A stretch of DNA of 64,000 bases from contig NZ_QNFY01000006.1 of NCBI RefSeq assembly GCF_003290185.1, positions 124,001 to 188,000 on the forward strand, given 5' to 3'. Numbering within the stretch: position 1 is the stretch's first letter; every line of letters begins with the position of its first letter. The position numbers and the translations under genes are program-made. The DNA comes from Chryseobacterium lathyri. Its GTDB lineage: Bacteria > Bacteroidota > Bacteroidia > Flavobacteriales > Weeksellaceae. Below the pieces are notes generated by a model, which worked only from the letters and a program-made list of their open reading frames with translations, ran no database searches and was not told where the DNA came from. Below, piece after piece: positions 37,637 to 46,099 of the stretch.

Positions 37637-38782
37637 ATGGTGAATAACAGACTATATCAAATTTGTACTAAGACAATAATGGATACTACCGATCCAAATA
37701 TCATTTTCAATGAAAAAGGTGAAAGTGATTATTATACAAATTTCAAAGAAAATATTGAACCCAACTGGCATACAGATCAGAGCGGATATGACGAGCTGAT
37801 GAAAATTGCAGATAAAATCAAAAAAACCAGTAAAAATAAAGACTTCGACTGTATTATTGGCCTTAGTGGCGGCCTGGATAGTTCATATGCAGCATATGTT
37901 GCAAAAGAAATTATGGGCATACGTCCACTGATATTTCACGTAGATGCAGGTTGGAATACTGATAAAGCGGTAGGAAATATTGAGAAGTTGATTAATGGTC
38001 TTAATCTCGATTTATATACAGAAGTAATTAATTGGGAAGAGATGAAAGATCTGCAGGTAGCATTTTTGAAATCTCAAATTTCAGATCAGGACCTTCCCCA
38101 GGATTATGCATTTTTCTCAGGACTTTACAAATTTGCGAAAAAACATAAGATCAATTATGTGCTTACAGGTGGGAACTTTTCCACAGAATGTTGTCGTGAA
38201 CCAGAAGAATGGGGAGGTTTTCCAGGTATTGATACGACTTTAGTAAAAGATATTCACTCTAAATTTGGTAAGAGACCTTTAAAAACATTTCCATTAGTTG
38301 ATATTCTTTCTTACAAGATTTATTATAAATACGTCTATGGTATGGAAGTTTTTAAACCGCTTAATTTAATTCCATATATCAAAAAAGATGCAGAAAATCT
38401 TTTGGAAACTAAATTTGGCTGGGAACCTTTTCAACACAAGCATCACGAATCAAGGTTTACAAGATTTTACGAAGATTATTGGTTACCTAGAAAATTTGGC
38501 TATCAAAAAAGAAAGGCTCATTTCTCTTCTTTGATTCTGACTGGACAAATGACTAGAGAAGAAGCATTAGATAGAGTTTCAAGACCTGAACTCTCTGAAG
38601 AGTTCTTACAAAAAGAATTTGAATATGTAGCTAATAAGCTGGATTTAACAAAAGAGGAATTACAACAAATTTTTGAAGGTGAAAACAAAACCTACAAGAA
38701 TTATAAAAATAAAATGGGCATCATCAAGCTTGGAGCACAGGCTATGCAAAAGCTTGGATTAGAAAAAAGATTATTCAGATGA
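37637..38782 (+). CDS. wbpG: N-acetyl sugar amidotransferase, WbpG/PseA family
   Basis: This ATP pyrophosphatase-type enzyme (381 residues from ATG 37637; TTG 37631 would add two) has the PP-loop SGGLDSS at 77-83. WbpG proteins work with a HisH-HisF pair that delivers ammonia to turn an acetamido group of a sugar into acetamidino, as in P. aeruginosa O-antigen synthesis. HisH and HisF paralogues follow directly, the first overlapping by 4 bases. No genes for 2,3-diacetamido mannuronic acid are in the locus, so the target must be another sugar; L-FucNAc is suggested by the next genes. Confidence 0.88.
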   Translation: MVNNRLYQICTKTIMDTTDPNIIFNEKGESDYYTNFKENIEPNWHTDQSGYDELMKIADKIKKTSKNKDFDCIIGLSGGLDSSYAAYVAKEIMGIRPLIFHVDAGWNTDKAVGNIEKLINGLNLDLYTEVINWEEMKDLQVAFLKSQISDQDLPQDYAFFSGLYKFAKKHKINYVLTGGNFSTECCREPEEWGGFPGIDTTLVKDIHSKFGKRPLKTFPLVDILSYKIYYKYVYGMEVFKPLNLIPYIKKDAENLLETKFGWEPFQHKHHESRFTRFYEDYWLPRKFGYQKRKAHFSSLILTGQMTREEALDRVSRPELSEEFLQKEFEYVANKLDLTKEELQQIFEGENKTYKNYKNKMGIIKLGAQAMQKLGLEKRLFR

Positions 38783-39393
38783 TAACACTTATAGATTATG
38801 GTGTTGGTAATATCAACGCCTTTGTCAATGTATATAAAAGGGTGAATGTTCCAGTAAAAATTGCAAAAACAAAAGAAGATTTGCTAAATGCACAAAAGCT
38901 GATCCTGCCGGGGGTAGGGCATTTTGATCATGCCATGTCTCAGCTTAATAATTCTGGTATGAGAGAAACGCTTGATGAATTGGTCTTGGATAAAAAAGTT
39001 CCGGTAATAGGTATTTGCGTAGGGATGCAAATGATGGCTAATAATAGTGATGAAGGAAATATGGAGGGGTTAAAATGGATTGATGCCACTGTTAAGAAAT
39101 TTGATGAAAGCAAAATCAAACAAGTTACCCGTCTTCCTCATATGGGGTGGAATGATGTGAAGCCAGTTAAAGACCTTGATCTTTTCAGAGGTTTAGAAAA
39201 GGATGCTATCTTTTATTTTCTCCATACCTATTATTTTGAATGCAACAGCCGGGAAGATATTATGGCTATAACTGATTATGGTGGCGAATTTGCGTCAGCT
39301 GCTCATCATGAAAACAAATACGGTATACAGTTCCATCCGGAGAAAAGTCATTCTTACGGAGAAATATTACTTCACAATTTTGCTAAACTCTAA
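38779..39393 (+). CDS. hisH: HisH-like glutamine amidotransferase of the WbpG cassette
   Basis: This 204-residue class I glutaminase has the nucleophile C80 in GICVGMQMM and the H186/E188 pair in QFHPEKS. HisH releases ammonia from glutamine and passes it to HisF. Histidine-synthesis genes are absent around it and wbpG lies 5', so this is the paralogue dedicated to sugar modification. It overlaps wbpG by 4 bases. Confidence 0.92.
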   Translation: MITLIDYGVGNINAFVNVYKRVNVPVKIAKTKEDLLNAQKLILPGVGHFDHAMSQLNNSGMRETLDELVLDKKVPVIGICVGMQMMANNSDEGNMEGLKWIDATVKKFDESKIKQVTRLPHMGWNDVKPVKDLDLFRGLEKDAIFYFLHTYYFECNSREDIMAITDYGGEFASAAHHENKYGIQFHPEKSHSYGEILLHNFAKL

Positions 39394-39398
39394 TAAAG

Positions 39399-40163
39399 AT
39401 GCTTAGACCGAGAATTATACCAAGTTTACTGATACAAGATAATGGACTGGTAAAAACTGTTAATTTTAAAAATCCGAAATATGTTGGAGATCCTATCAAT
39501 GCCGTTAAAATTTTTAACGAAAAAGAAGTTGATGAATTAGCTATTTTTGATATTGATGCAACTACTAAAGGATTAGAACCAAACTATAGTCTGATCGAGA
39601 GAATTGCTAATCAGTCTAGAATGCCGCTGTGTTATGGGGGAGGAGTTAAGACATTAGAACAAGCTCAACGGATTTTTGGATTGGGAATTGAAAAAATTGC
39701 TCTGTCTTCAGCGGTACTGGAACATCCAGATCTTATTACCAAGATTGCCGATAGAGTTGGAGCTCAAAGTGTGATTGTAGTTTTGGATGTTAAGAAAAAA
39801 CTATTCGGAGGCTATGAAGTTTATACTCATAACGGTAAAAAAGGAACCGGAATTAATCCTTTCGAGTTTATTGAAAAAGCACAAAGATTAGGAGCCGGAG
39901 AAATTGTAATTAATTCTATAGATCAAGATGGTGTGATGAAAGGCTATGACATGCCACTGATTGATAAAGCCAGAGAAAAAACATCACTTCCAATGACTGT
40001 GCTAGGGGGAGCTGGAAATCTGGATGATATTAAAAAAGTTATTAATAAACACAAAATAATAGGGGTTGCAGCAGGAAGCCTATTTGTTTTTAAAGGAAAA
40101 TACAAGGCTGTTCTGATTAACTATCCTATTAAAGAAGAAAAAGAAAATTTATTAAGCAAATAA
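39399..40163 (+). CDS. hisF: HisF-like cyclase-type subunit of the WbpG cassette
   Basis: This 254-residue TIM-barrel protein starts MLRPRIIPSLLIQDNGLVKTVNF and keeps HisF landmarks: AIFDIDATTKG, PLCYGGGVKTLEQA, INSIDQDGVMKGYD and TVLGGAGNLDDI. In true HisF two aspartates do the cyclase chemistry; D at the DIDA and DQDG spots are kept. It probably forms the ammonia channel with HisH and serves WbpG instead of histidine synthesis, as the position implies. Confidence 0.9.
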   Translation: MLRPRIIPSLLIQDNGLVKTVNFKNPKYVGDPINAVKIFNEKEVDELAIFDIDATTKGLEPNYSLIERIANQSRMPLCYGGGVKTLEQAQRIFGLGIEKIALSSAVLEHPDLITKIADRVGAQSVIVVLDVKKKLFGGYEVYTHNGKKGTGINPFEFIEKAQRLGAGEIVINSIDQDGVMKGYDMPLIDKAREKTSLPMTVLGGAGNLDDIKKVINKHKIIGVAAGSLFVFKGKYKAVLINYPIKEEKENLLSK

Positions 40164-40165
40164 TT

Positions 40166-41200
40166 ATGCAAATTCAAAATAAAACACTTTTGATTACCGG
40201 TGGTACTGGTTCTTTTGGAACAGCTGTGCTTAACCGTTTTTTAGCAACTGATCATTTTAAAGAGATCCGTATTTTTTCCCGTGACGAAAAGAAACAAGAT
40301 GATATGCGGAATCTTTATAAAAATGAAAAAATAAAATACTATATTGGTGATGTTCGTGATTACAATTCTGTAGAACCAGCAATGCGGGGGGTAGATTATA
40401 TTTTTCATGCAGCGGCATTAAAGCAGGTTCCTTCCTGTGAATTTTTCCCCATGCAGGCTGTAAAAACCAATGTAGAGGGGACTCAAAATGTTATTCGCGC
40501 TGCTGCAGCAAACGGAGTGAAAAAAGTGATTTGTCTTTCTACGGACAAAGCTGCATATCCTATTAATGCTATGGGAATTTCCAAAGCAATGATGGAAAAA
40601 GTAGCGGTTGCTGAAGCAAGAAACCTTACAGATACTGTCGTATGCCTTACACGATATGGTAATGTAATGGCATCAAGGGGGTCAGTTATTCCATTATTTT
40701 TGAATCAAATTCAGAAAGGAGAACCGATTACGATCACAGATCCAAATATGTCTCGTTTTTTTATGTCCCTAGAGGACGCCGTAGATTTGGTATTATTTGC
40801 TTTTGAAAATGGAAATTCAGGAGACTTATTTGTGAATAAGGCACCGGCAGGGAGTATTGGTGATCTTGCAAAAGCGTTAATTGAATTAACAGGAAAGGAG
40901 GTTCCGATTAAGATCATCGGAACAAGGCACGGTGAAAAACTGTATGAAACGCTGTGTACACGCGAAGAAATGATGAAAGCAGAGAATATGGGAGAATTCT
41001 ATAGAATTCCAGCAGATAACCGTGATCTTAATTATGCTAAATATTTTTCAGAAGGTGAAAAAGATATCTCAAAAGTAGAAGATTATCATTCTCATAATAC
41101 TGAACAACAGGATGTGGAAGGGCTCAAGAAGCTCGTTTCTTCTTTACCCTTAATACGGAAAGAAGTTTTTGGAGAGGATGTGATGCAATATCCTTATTAA
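40166..41200 (+). CDS. capE: UDP-GlcNAc 4,6-dehydratase/5-epimerase, CapE/WbjB
   Basis: This 344-residue SDR enzyme does the first step to UDP-L-FucNAc. It has TGGTGSFGT (11-19), the STDK motif at 125-128 with AAYPINAMGISKAMME, and FSRDEKKQDDMR, the signature of the soluble CapE/WbjB/FlaA1 group. CapF and a WecB-like 2-epimerase downstream complete the pathway. Unlike the 21538 protein it has no membrane domain. Confidence 0.92.
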   Translation: MQIQNKTLLITGGTGSFGTAVLNRFLATDHFKEIRIFSRDEKKQDDMRNLYKNEKIKYYIGDVRDYNSVEPAMRGVDYIFHAAALKQVPSCEFFPMQAVKTNVEGTQNVIRAAAANGVKKVICLSTDKAAYPINAMGISKAMMEKVAVAEARNLTDTVVCLTRYGNVMASRGSVIPLFLNQIQKGEPITITDPNMSRFFMSLEDAVDLVLFAFENGNSGDLFVNKAPAGSIGDLAKALIELTGKEVPIKIIGTRHGEKLYETLCTREEMMKAENMGEFYRIPADNRDLNYAKYFSEGEKDISKVEDYHSHNTEQQDVEGLKKLVSSLPLIRKEVFGEDVMQYPY

Positions 41201-41230
41201 GATTTAATCTCTTTACTGTAAAAAATTATA

Positions 41231-41238
41231 AAAGGAGA
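41231..41238 (+). promoter_or_regulatory. Shine-Dalgarno-like AAAGGAGA before the cupin gene
   Basis: AAAGGAG (41231-41237) lies 6 bases before the second of two tandem ATG codons (41244). Such a purine-rich anti-16S match is unusual in this window and favours ATG 41244 as the start actually used. Confidence 0.5.
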
Positions 41239-41240
41239 TT

Positions 41241-41657
41241 ATGATGCTTAATAAAGGAAATAAATTTGAAGACGAAAGAGGAATTATCAGGTTCAATAAT
41301 GATTTTGATGCCTCTGCAGTTAAGAGAATCTATATGATAGAGAACTCACAGATTGATTTTGTAAGAGGATGGCAAGGGCATGCAATAGAACAACGTTGGT
41401 TCTCTTGTATCAAAGGAAGTTTCAGAATTGCTGTTATTCAGGTTGATGATTTTGATCATCCATCATTAGACTTAATAGCCGAATATTATGATCTTAGGGA
41501 AGACACATTAGATTTCCTTTATATAAAGGCCGGTTGTATAACAGCTATCAAAGCAGCAGAAAAAGACAGTAAGTTGTTAGTGCTTGCTGATTATGGATTA
41601 GGAGAAATAAAAGATGAATACCGTTTTCCCCTGAATTACTTTAATATTAAACTATGA
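41241..41657 (+). CDS. Cupin-fold sugar epimerase/isomerase-like protein (WxcM/FdtA-related)
   Basis: This 138-residue single-domain cupin starts with FEDERGIIRFNNDF, like RmlC and FdtA relatives. VRGWQGHAIEQRWFSCIKGSFRI corresponds to the RGxHAH region of FdtA but lacks the usual HAHK residues. It lies between capE and capF and overlaps capF by 4 bases, so it works with the L-FucNAc genes, perhaps at the 4-keto stage. Its reaction is unknown. Start could be ATG 41241 or 41244. Confidence 0.7.
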   Translation: MMLNKGNKFEDERGIIRFNNDFDASAVKRIYMIENSQIDFVRGWQGHAIEQRWFSCIKGSFRIAVIQVDDFDHPSLDLIAEYYDLREDTLDFLYIKAGCITAIKAAEKDSKLLVLADYGLGEIKDEYRFPLNYFNIKL

Positions 41658-42772
41658 AAAAAATAGGAATCACTGGCCAAAATGGTTTTGTTGGCCAACA
41701 TTTATACAATACTTTAGGCTTATTTTTTGAAGAATTTGTACGTATTGATTTCCAAAAAGAGTACTTTGAAGACGAAACCCAATTAGATGCTTTTGTCTCA
41801 AAATGTGATGTTATTGTGCATTTGGCTGCAATGAATCGTCATGAAAATCAAGGAGTTATTTATGAAACCAATCTTGATTTAGTTGAGAAATTATTAAATT
41901 CATTAAAGAGAGCGAAGTCTAAAGCACATGTTTTGATTTCATCATCTACTCAGGAAGAACGTGATAACCTTTATGGAAGATCCAAACTCGAGGGTCGCAA
42001 GGCCATTGTGAACTGGGCCAATGAAAATGGAGGAAAAGTAACAGGATTAATCATTCCTAATGTTTTTGGTGCATTTGGAAAACCATTTTATAATTCATTT
42101 ATTGCAACGTTTTGCTATCAACTAACCAATGGAGGTAATCCCAAAATTGATAATGACGCAGAGGTGAAATTGATTTATGTTCAGGAGCTGGTTATGAAAA
42201 TAATTGCAGAAATCCGTTCAGCACAAAGCCAGGAGGAGGTAATAGTTGAAGCAACTTCTACAAAAAAGGTTTCAGAAGTTTTAGCTTTACTGAACGATTT
42301 TAAAATTAAATATTTTGATGGAGGAGAAATACCTGTTTTAAAAGATCAATTTGAACATAATTTGTTTAATACCTACCGTTCTTATATTAACCATAAAGAA
42401 CATTATCCAGTAAAATTTGTACAACATACTGATCCAAGAGGAGCTTTTGTGGAAGTAATCCGTTTAGGAATTGGTGGGCAGTGTTCATTTTCAACTACAG
42501 TGCCGGGTATTACCAGAGGTAATCACTATCATACCCGAAAAATAGAACGTTTTGCAGTAATAAAAGGAAAAGCATTAATTCAGTTAAGAAAAATTAATAC
42601 TAATGAAGTTTTGGATTTTTACTTAGATGGAACAGAGCCCGCTTATGTAGATATGCCGATTTGGTATACTCATAATATCAAAAATATTGGAGATGAGGAG
42701 CTGTATACCATTTTCTGGATTGATGAACCTTTCAATCCGGAAGATTCTGATACATACTTTTTGGAAGTATAG
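41654..42772 (+). CDS. capF: UDP-4-keto-sugar reductase/epimerase, CapF/WbjC
   Basis: This 372-residue two-domain protein has an SDR part (GITGQNGFVGQHL at 4-16, YGRSKLEGRKAIV with the YxxxK motif) and a C-terminal zinc cupin (from about 245: FVEVIRLGIGGQCSFSTTVPGITRGNHYHTRKIERFAVIKG). CapF does 3-epimerisation and 4-reduction on the way to UDP-L-FucNAc. Length matches the family, so the stop at 42770 is the normal end, although the frame continues open for 29 codons beyond it. Confidence 0.92.
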   Translation: MKKIGITGQNGFVGQHLYNTLGLFFEEFVRIDFQKEYFEDETQLDAFVSKCDVIVHLAAMNRHENQGVIYETNLDLVEKLLNSLKRAKSKAHVLISSSTQEERDNLYGRSKLEGRKAIVNWANENGGKVTGLIIPNVFGAFGKPFYNSFIATFCYQLTNGGNPKIDNDAEVKLIYVQELVMKIIAEIRSAQSQEEVIVEATSTKKVSEVLALLNDFKIKYFDGGEIPVLKDQFEHNLFNTYRSYINHKEHYPVKFVQHTDPRGAFVEVIRLGIGGQCSFSTTVPGITRGNHYHTRKIERFAVIKGKALIQLRKINTNEVLDFYLDGTEPAYVDMPIWYTHNIKNIGDEELYTIFWIDEPFNPEDSDTYFLEV

Positions 42773-42862
42773 TATTTCATTAGAATAACTTCAATTGAAA
42801 AATTAAAAAAGGCAGAAGTAACAGCTAAAGCATTAGCAATGGCTAAACACAATGAAAAATGA
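42773..42862 (+). other. In-frame 29-codon continuation after capF, ending in ATGA with wecB
   Basis: Directly after the capF TAG the same frame stays open for 29 codons (YFIRITSIEKLKKAEVTAKA and nine more) and stops with TGA overlapping the ATG of the next gene. There is no good start codon. It may be a relic, a small coupled leader or chance; an open run of this length is not rare. Confidence 0.3.
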
Positions 42863-43995
42863 AGAAACTAAAAGTGATGACGGTCGTAGGTACACGGCCT
42901 GAGATTATTAGACTATCAAGAGTATTATCTGCTTTGGATGCTTCCGAAGCTGTAGAACATACTATTGTCCATACAGGGCAAAATTATGACTATGAGTTGA
43001 ATCAGATCTTTTTTGAAGATCTGGGCTTACGTAAACCAGACTATTTCCTGGAAGCAGCAGGAAAAACAGCCACCGAAACCGTTGGGAATATCCTGATCAA
43101 AATTGATCCGCTTCTTGAAAAACTTCAGCCTGATGCTTTCCTGGTTTTAGGAGATACCAACTCTTGCCTTTGTGCAATTCCGGCAAAGAAAAGACAGATC
43201 CCTATCTTTCATATGGAAGCAGGAAACAGATGTTTTGATCAGAGAGTTCCGGAAGAGACTAACCGTAAGATTGTAGATCATACGGCGGATGTCAATCTGA
43301 CGTATTCAGATATTGCCCGTGAATATTTATTAAGAGAAGGTCTTCCTGCAGATAGAATTATTAAAACAGGATCACCTATGTTCGAAGTATTGAACCACTA
43401 TTTACCGGAAATAGAAAACTCTGATGTTTTGAAGAGATTAAACCTTGAAGAAGGAAAATACTTTGTAGTATCCTCGCATAGAGAAGAAAATATTAATTCG
43501 GAAAAGAATTTTAACGGTTTAATGGAAAGTCTTAATGATATTGCCGAAAAATTTGGATATCCTATCATTGTTTCTACCCATCCCAGAACAAGAAATATGA
43601 TAGATAAAAAGCAGATTGCAGTAAGGCCTGAAATTCAGTTTTTAAAACCATTGGGCTTCCATGACTATAATGCATTGCAGATGAGAAGTTATGCTGTGCT
43701 GTCTGATTCTGGAACAATTTCCGAAGAATCATCTATCCTTAATTTCAGAGCTCTTAATATCAGAGATGCTCACGAAAGACCCGAAGCTATGGAAGAAGCA
43801 TCAGTAATGATGGTGGGACTTTCTCCGGAAAGAATTTTACAGGGACTGAGCCAACTTCAACAGCAAAAAACAGGTAAAGAAAGAAACTACAGATCCGTGT
43901 CTGATTATTCGATGCCAAATGTGTCTGAGAAAATGGTACGAATTATCTTAAGTTATACCGATTACGTTAACAGAGTAGTTTGGAGCAAAAGGTAA
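42859..43995 (+). CDS. UDP-HexNAc 2-epimerase of L-FucNAc synthesis, WbjD/CapG-like
   Basis: This 378-residue WecB-fold enzyme has VGTRPEIIRLSRVL (10-23), VHTGQNYDYELNQIFFEDL, HMEAGNRCFDQRVPEETNR and LSDSGTISEESSIL, all family landmarks. The DQRVPEETNRKIVDHTAD form is that of the FnlC/WbjD/CapG branch, which makes the last step to UDP-L-FucNAc, rather than of WecB for ManNAc. Its position after capE and capF agrees. Confidence 0.9.
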   Translation: MKKLKVMTVVGTRPEIIRLSRVLSALDASEAVEHTIVHTGQNYDYELNQIFFEDLGLRKPDYFLEAAGKTATETVGNILIKIDPLLEKLQPDAFLVLGDTNSCLCAIPAKKRQIPIFHMEAGNRCFDQRVPEETNRKIVDHTADVNLTYSDIAREYLLREGLPADRIIKTGSPMFEVLNHYLPEIENSDVLKRLNLEEGKYFVVSSHREENINSEKNFNGLMESLNDIAEKFGYPIIVSTHPRTRNMIDKKQIAVRPEIQFLKPLGFHDYNALQMRSYAVLSDSGTISEESSILNFRALNIRDAHERPEAMEEASVMMVGLSPERILQGLSQLQQQKTGKERNYRSVSDYSMPNVSEKMVRIILSYTDYVNRVVWSKR

Positions 43996-45206
43996 TGAAG
44001 ATATTAATCGTAACTCAGTATTTTTATCCGGAAAATTTTAAAAGTAACGATCTTGCTTTTGAACTTCAGAAAAGAGGACACGACGTTACTGTTTTGACAG
44101 GTATACCCAATTATCCTGAAGGAAAAATTTATGATGGATATAGTGTTTTCAAAAAAAGGAAACAGAAAATAAATGGGGTGGAAATTATACGGGCATTATT
44201 ATTACCCAGAGGAGTTGGAGGAGGAATCAGGCTTTTCCTTAACTATTTTAGCTGGGCCTTTTTTGCTTCTTTAAAATCAATAAGGCTTTCATATACTAAA
44301 AAATTCGATGCTGTTATTGTTCATGAACCTTCTCCCATTACTCAATTTTATCCGGCTTTAATGGTTAAAAGAATTCAAAAAACACCTGTTTACTTTTGGG
44401 TGATGGATCTTTGGCCTGAGAGTTTAGAAATTGCAGGTGGAGTAAAGAATAAGTTTGTATTAAACTTTTTTAAAAGAATGGTTCAGAAATTCTATAACGA
44501 ATCTGAAAAGATATTGATTACTTCCAAAGGTTTTAAAAAATCAATATTAGAAAAAGGAGATTATGATCATAAAATTGAGTATTTTCCTAATTGGGCAGAA
44601 GATACTATTTCTTCTGGGAATCTTGATTATCCTATACCAGTTCTTCCGGAGGGGTTCAAAGTAATGTTTGCAGGAAATATTGGAGAAGCTCAGGATATGG
44701 AAAGTATAATGGGTGCAGCATTAAAACTTAAAGATAGGCATTCCAATATTAAATTTATTTTAATAGGGGACGGTCGTAAAATGCCATTTGTTCAGGATTT
44801 TATTAAAGAGCATCATCTTCAGGAAACTGTGTATACATTGGGAAGATTTCCTGTTGAAGCCATGGCTTCTTTTTTCAGTGCTGCAGATATACTGCTGGTT
44901 AGTCTTAAAGATGATCCAATTTTTAATCTTACAGTTCCGGCTAAAGTTCAAGCATATATGAGTTCAGGAAAACCTATTATGGCTATGCTTAACGGAGAAG
45001 GATCACAAAATATAAAAGAAGCGGATTGTGGATTTGTTGTTCCTGCCGGAGACGGCGGAAAACTTGCCCAGGTACTAAAAGATGCAGCTCAAAAAAATGT
45101 GGAGGAACTGAACAGAATGGGATTAAACGGCAAGTCATTTTATGAAAAGAATTTCAAACTGGAAGAATGCATCTCAAATCTTGAAAAAATAATCTCACGA
45201 AAATGA
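43995..45206 (+). CDS. Glycosyltransferase family 4, WbuB-like
   Basis: This GT-B enzyme (403 residues from ATG 43995, which overlaps the previous stop by one base; a TTG at 43980 is less likely) begins MKILIVTQYFYPENFKSNDLAFEL and has VLTGIPNYPEGKIYDGY and VMDLWPESLEIAGG, features of WbuB/WcaI relatives. WbuB transfers L-FucNAc in E. coli O26, and the L-FucNAc genes lie immediately upstream, so that donor is likely. FPVEAMASFFSAADILLVSLKDDPIFNLTVPAKVQAYMSSGKPIMA is the C-domain signature. Confidence 0.88.
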   Translation: MKILIVTQYFYPENFKSNDLAFELQKRGHDVTVLTGIPNYPEGKIYDGYSVFKKRKQKINGVEIIRALLLPRGVGGGIRLFLNYFSWAFFASLKSIRLSYTKKFDAVIVHEPSPITQFYPALMVKRIQKTPVYFWVMDLWPESLEIAGGVKNKFVLNFFKRMVQKFYNESEKILITSKGFKKSILEKGDYDHKIEYFPNWAEDTISSGNLDYPIPVLPEGFKVMFAGNIGEAQDMESIMGAALKLKDRHSNIKFILIGDGRKMPFVQDFIKEHHLQETVYTLGRFPVEAMASFFSAADILLVSLKDDPIFNLTVPAKVQAYMSSGKPIMAMLNGEGSQNIKEADCGFVVPAGDGGKLAQVLKDAAQKNVEELNRMGLNGKSFYEKNFKLEECISNLEKIISRK

Positions 45207-46099
45207 AAGTTATAATTACGGGAGCGTCAGGGTTTGTAGGAAAACACCTTTCAAAATTTTTAAAAGGTAATAGTTATAACCTTCAAAGCCTTTCATTACG
45301 AAAAGAATGGGGACTAGAAAGAGACGCAGATGCAATCATTCATCTTGCTGGAAAAGCTCACGATACAGCAAATACTTCTTTCGAAGAAGAATACTTTAAA
45401 ATAAATACTGAACTTACAAAAAAATTGTTTGATGATTTCTTAAATTCTGAAATTAATGATTTCATTTATTTTAGTAGTGTAAAGGCAACTGCTGACACTA
45501 TTAAAGGAGTTTTGGATGAAGAACATTTATCAGATCCTAAGACACCTTACGGGAAATCAAAACTTCTAGCAGAACAATATTTACTATCTAAAGACCTTCC
45601 TGAAGGTAAAAGGCTATTTGTGATCCGTCCCTGTATGATTCATGGTCCCGGAAATAAAGGGAATCTGAATCTTTTATATAAAGTTGTTGAAAAACGAATT
45701 CCATGGCCATTAGCCGCTTTCGAAAATAAGCGTTCATTTCTGAGCATTGATAATTTAAATTTTTTAATATATGAATTGCTTAAGAATAAAAGTATTTCTT
45801 CCGGAATTTATAATTTTGCGGATGATAAAAGTATTTCTACAAATGATTTGATAGAAATTATAGGAAAAGCTTCAGGTAGAAAAAGCATATTGTGGAGGCT
45901 ACCTTCTGGAATTATTTCTTCACTTGCAAAACTAGGTGATACATTAAAGTTGCCTTTAAACTCTGAAAGATTAAAAAAACTAACGGAAAGCTATGAAGTT
46001 TCCAATGAAAAAATTAAAAAAGCTTTAAATATAAAAAATATGCCTGTCTCTGCAGAAGAGGGCCTTCTTAAAACAATAAAAAGCTTCAAAAACACATAA
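45203..46099 (+). CDS. NAD-dependent sugar epimerase/reductase, WbpV-like
   Basis: This 298-residue SDR protein has TGASGFVGKHL (6-16), IIHLAGKAHDT and a YxxxK in TPYGKSKLLAE. The AGKAHDT form and the neighbour, an MraY-type transferase, match the WbpV-WbpL pair, in which WbpV reduces the 4-keto product of WbpM to UDP-D-QuiNAc or D-FucNAc. The WbpM-like enzyme is at 21538. It overlaps neighbouring genes at both ends. Confidence 0.82.
   Translation: MKVIITGASGFVGKHLSKFLKGNSYNLQSLSLRKEWGLERDADAIIHLAGKAHDTANTSFEEEYFKINTELTKKLFDDFLNSEINDFIYFSSVKATADTIKGVLDEEHLSDPKTPYGKSKLLAEQYLLSKDLPEGKRLFVIRPCMIHGPGNKGNLNLLYKVVEKRIPWPLAAFENKRSFLSIDNLNFLIYELLKNKSISSGIYNFADDKSISTNDLIEIIGKASGRKSILWRLPSGIISSLAKLGDTLKLPLNSERLKKLTESYEVSNEKIKKALNIKNMPVSAEEGLLKTIKSFKNT

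Noticed and set aside
38779..40163. hisH and hisF as histidine biosynthesis genes
   Set aside because: No other his gene is near, and wbpG overlaps hisH, so a sugar-modification role is much more likely.
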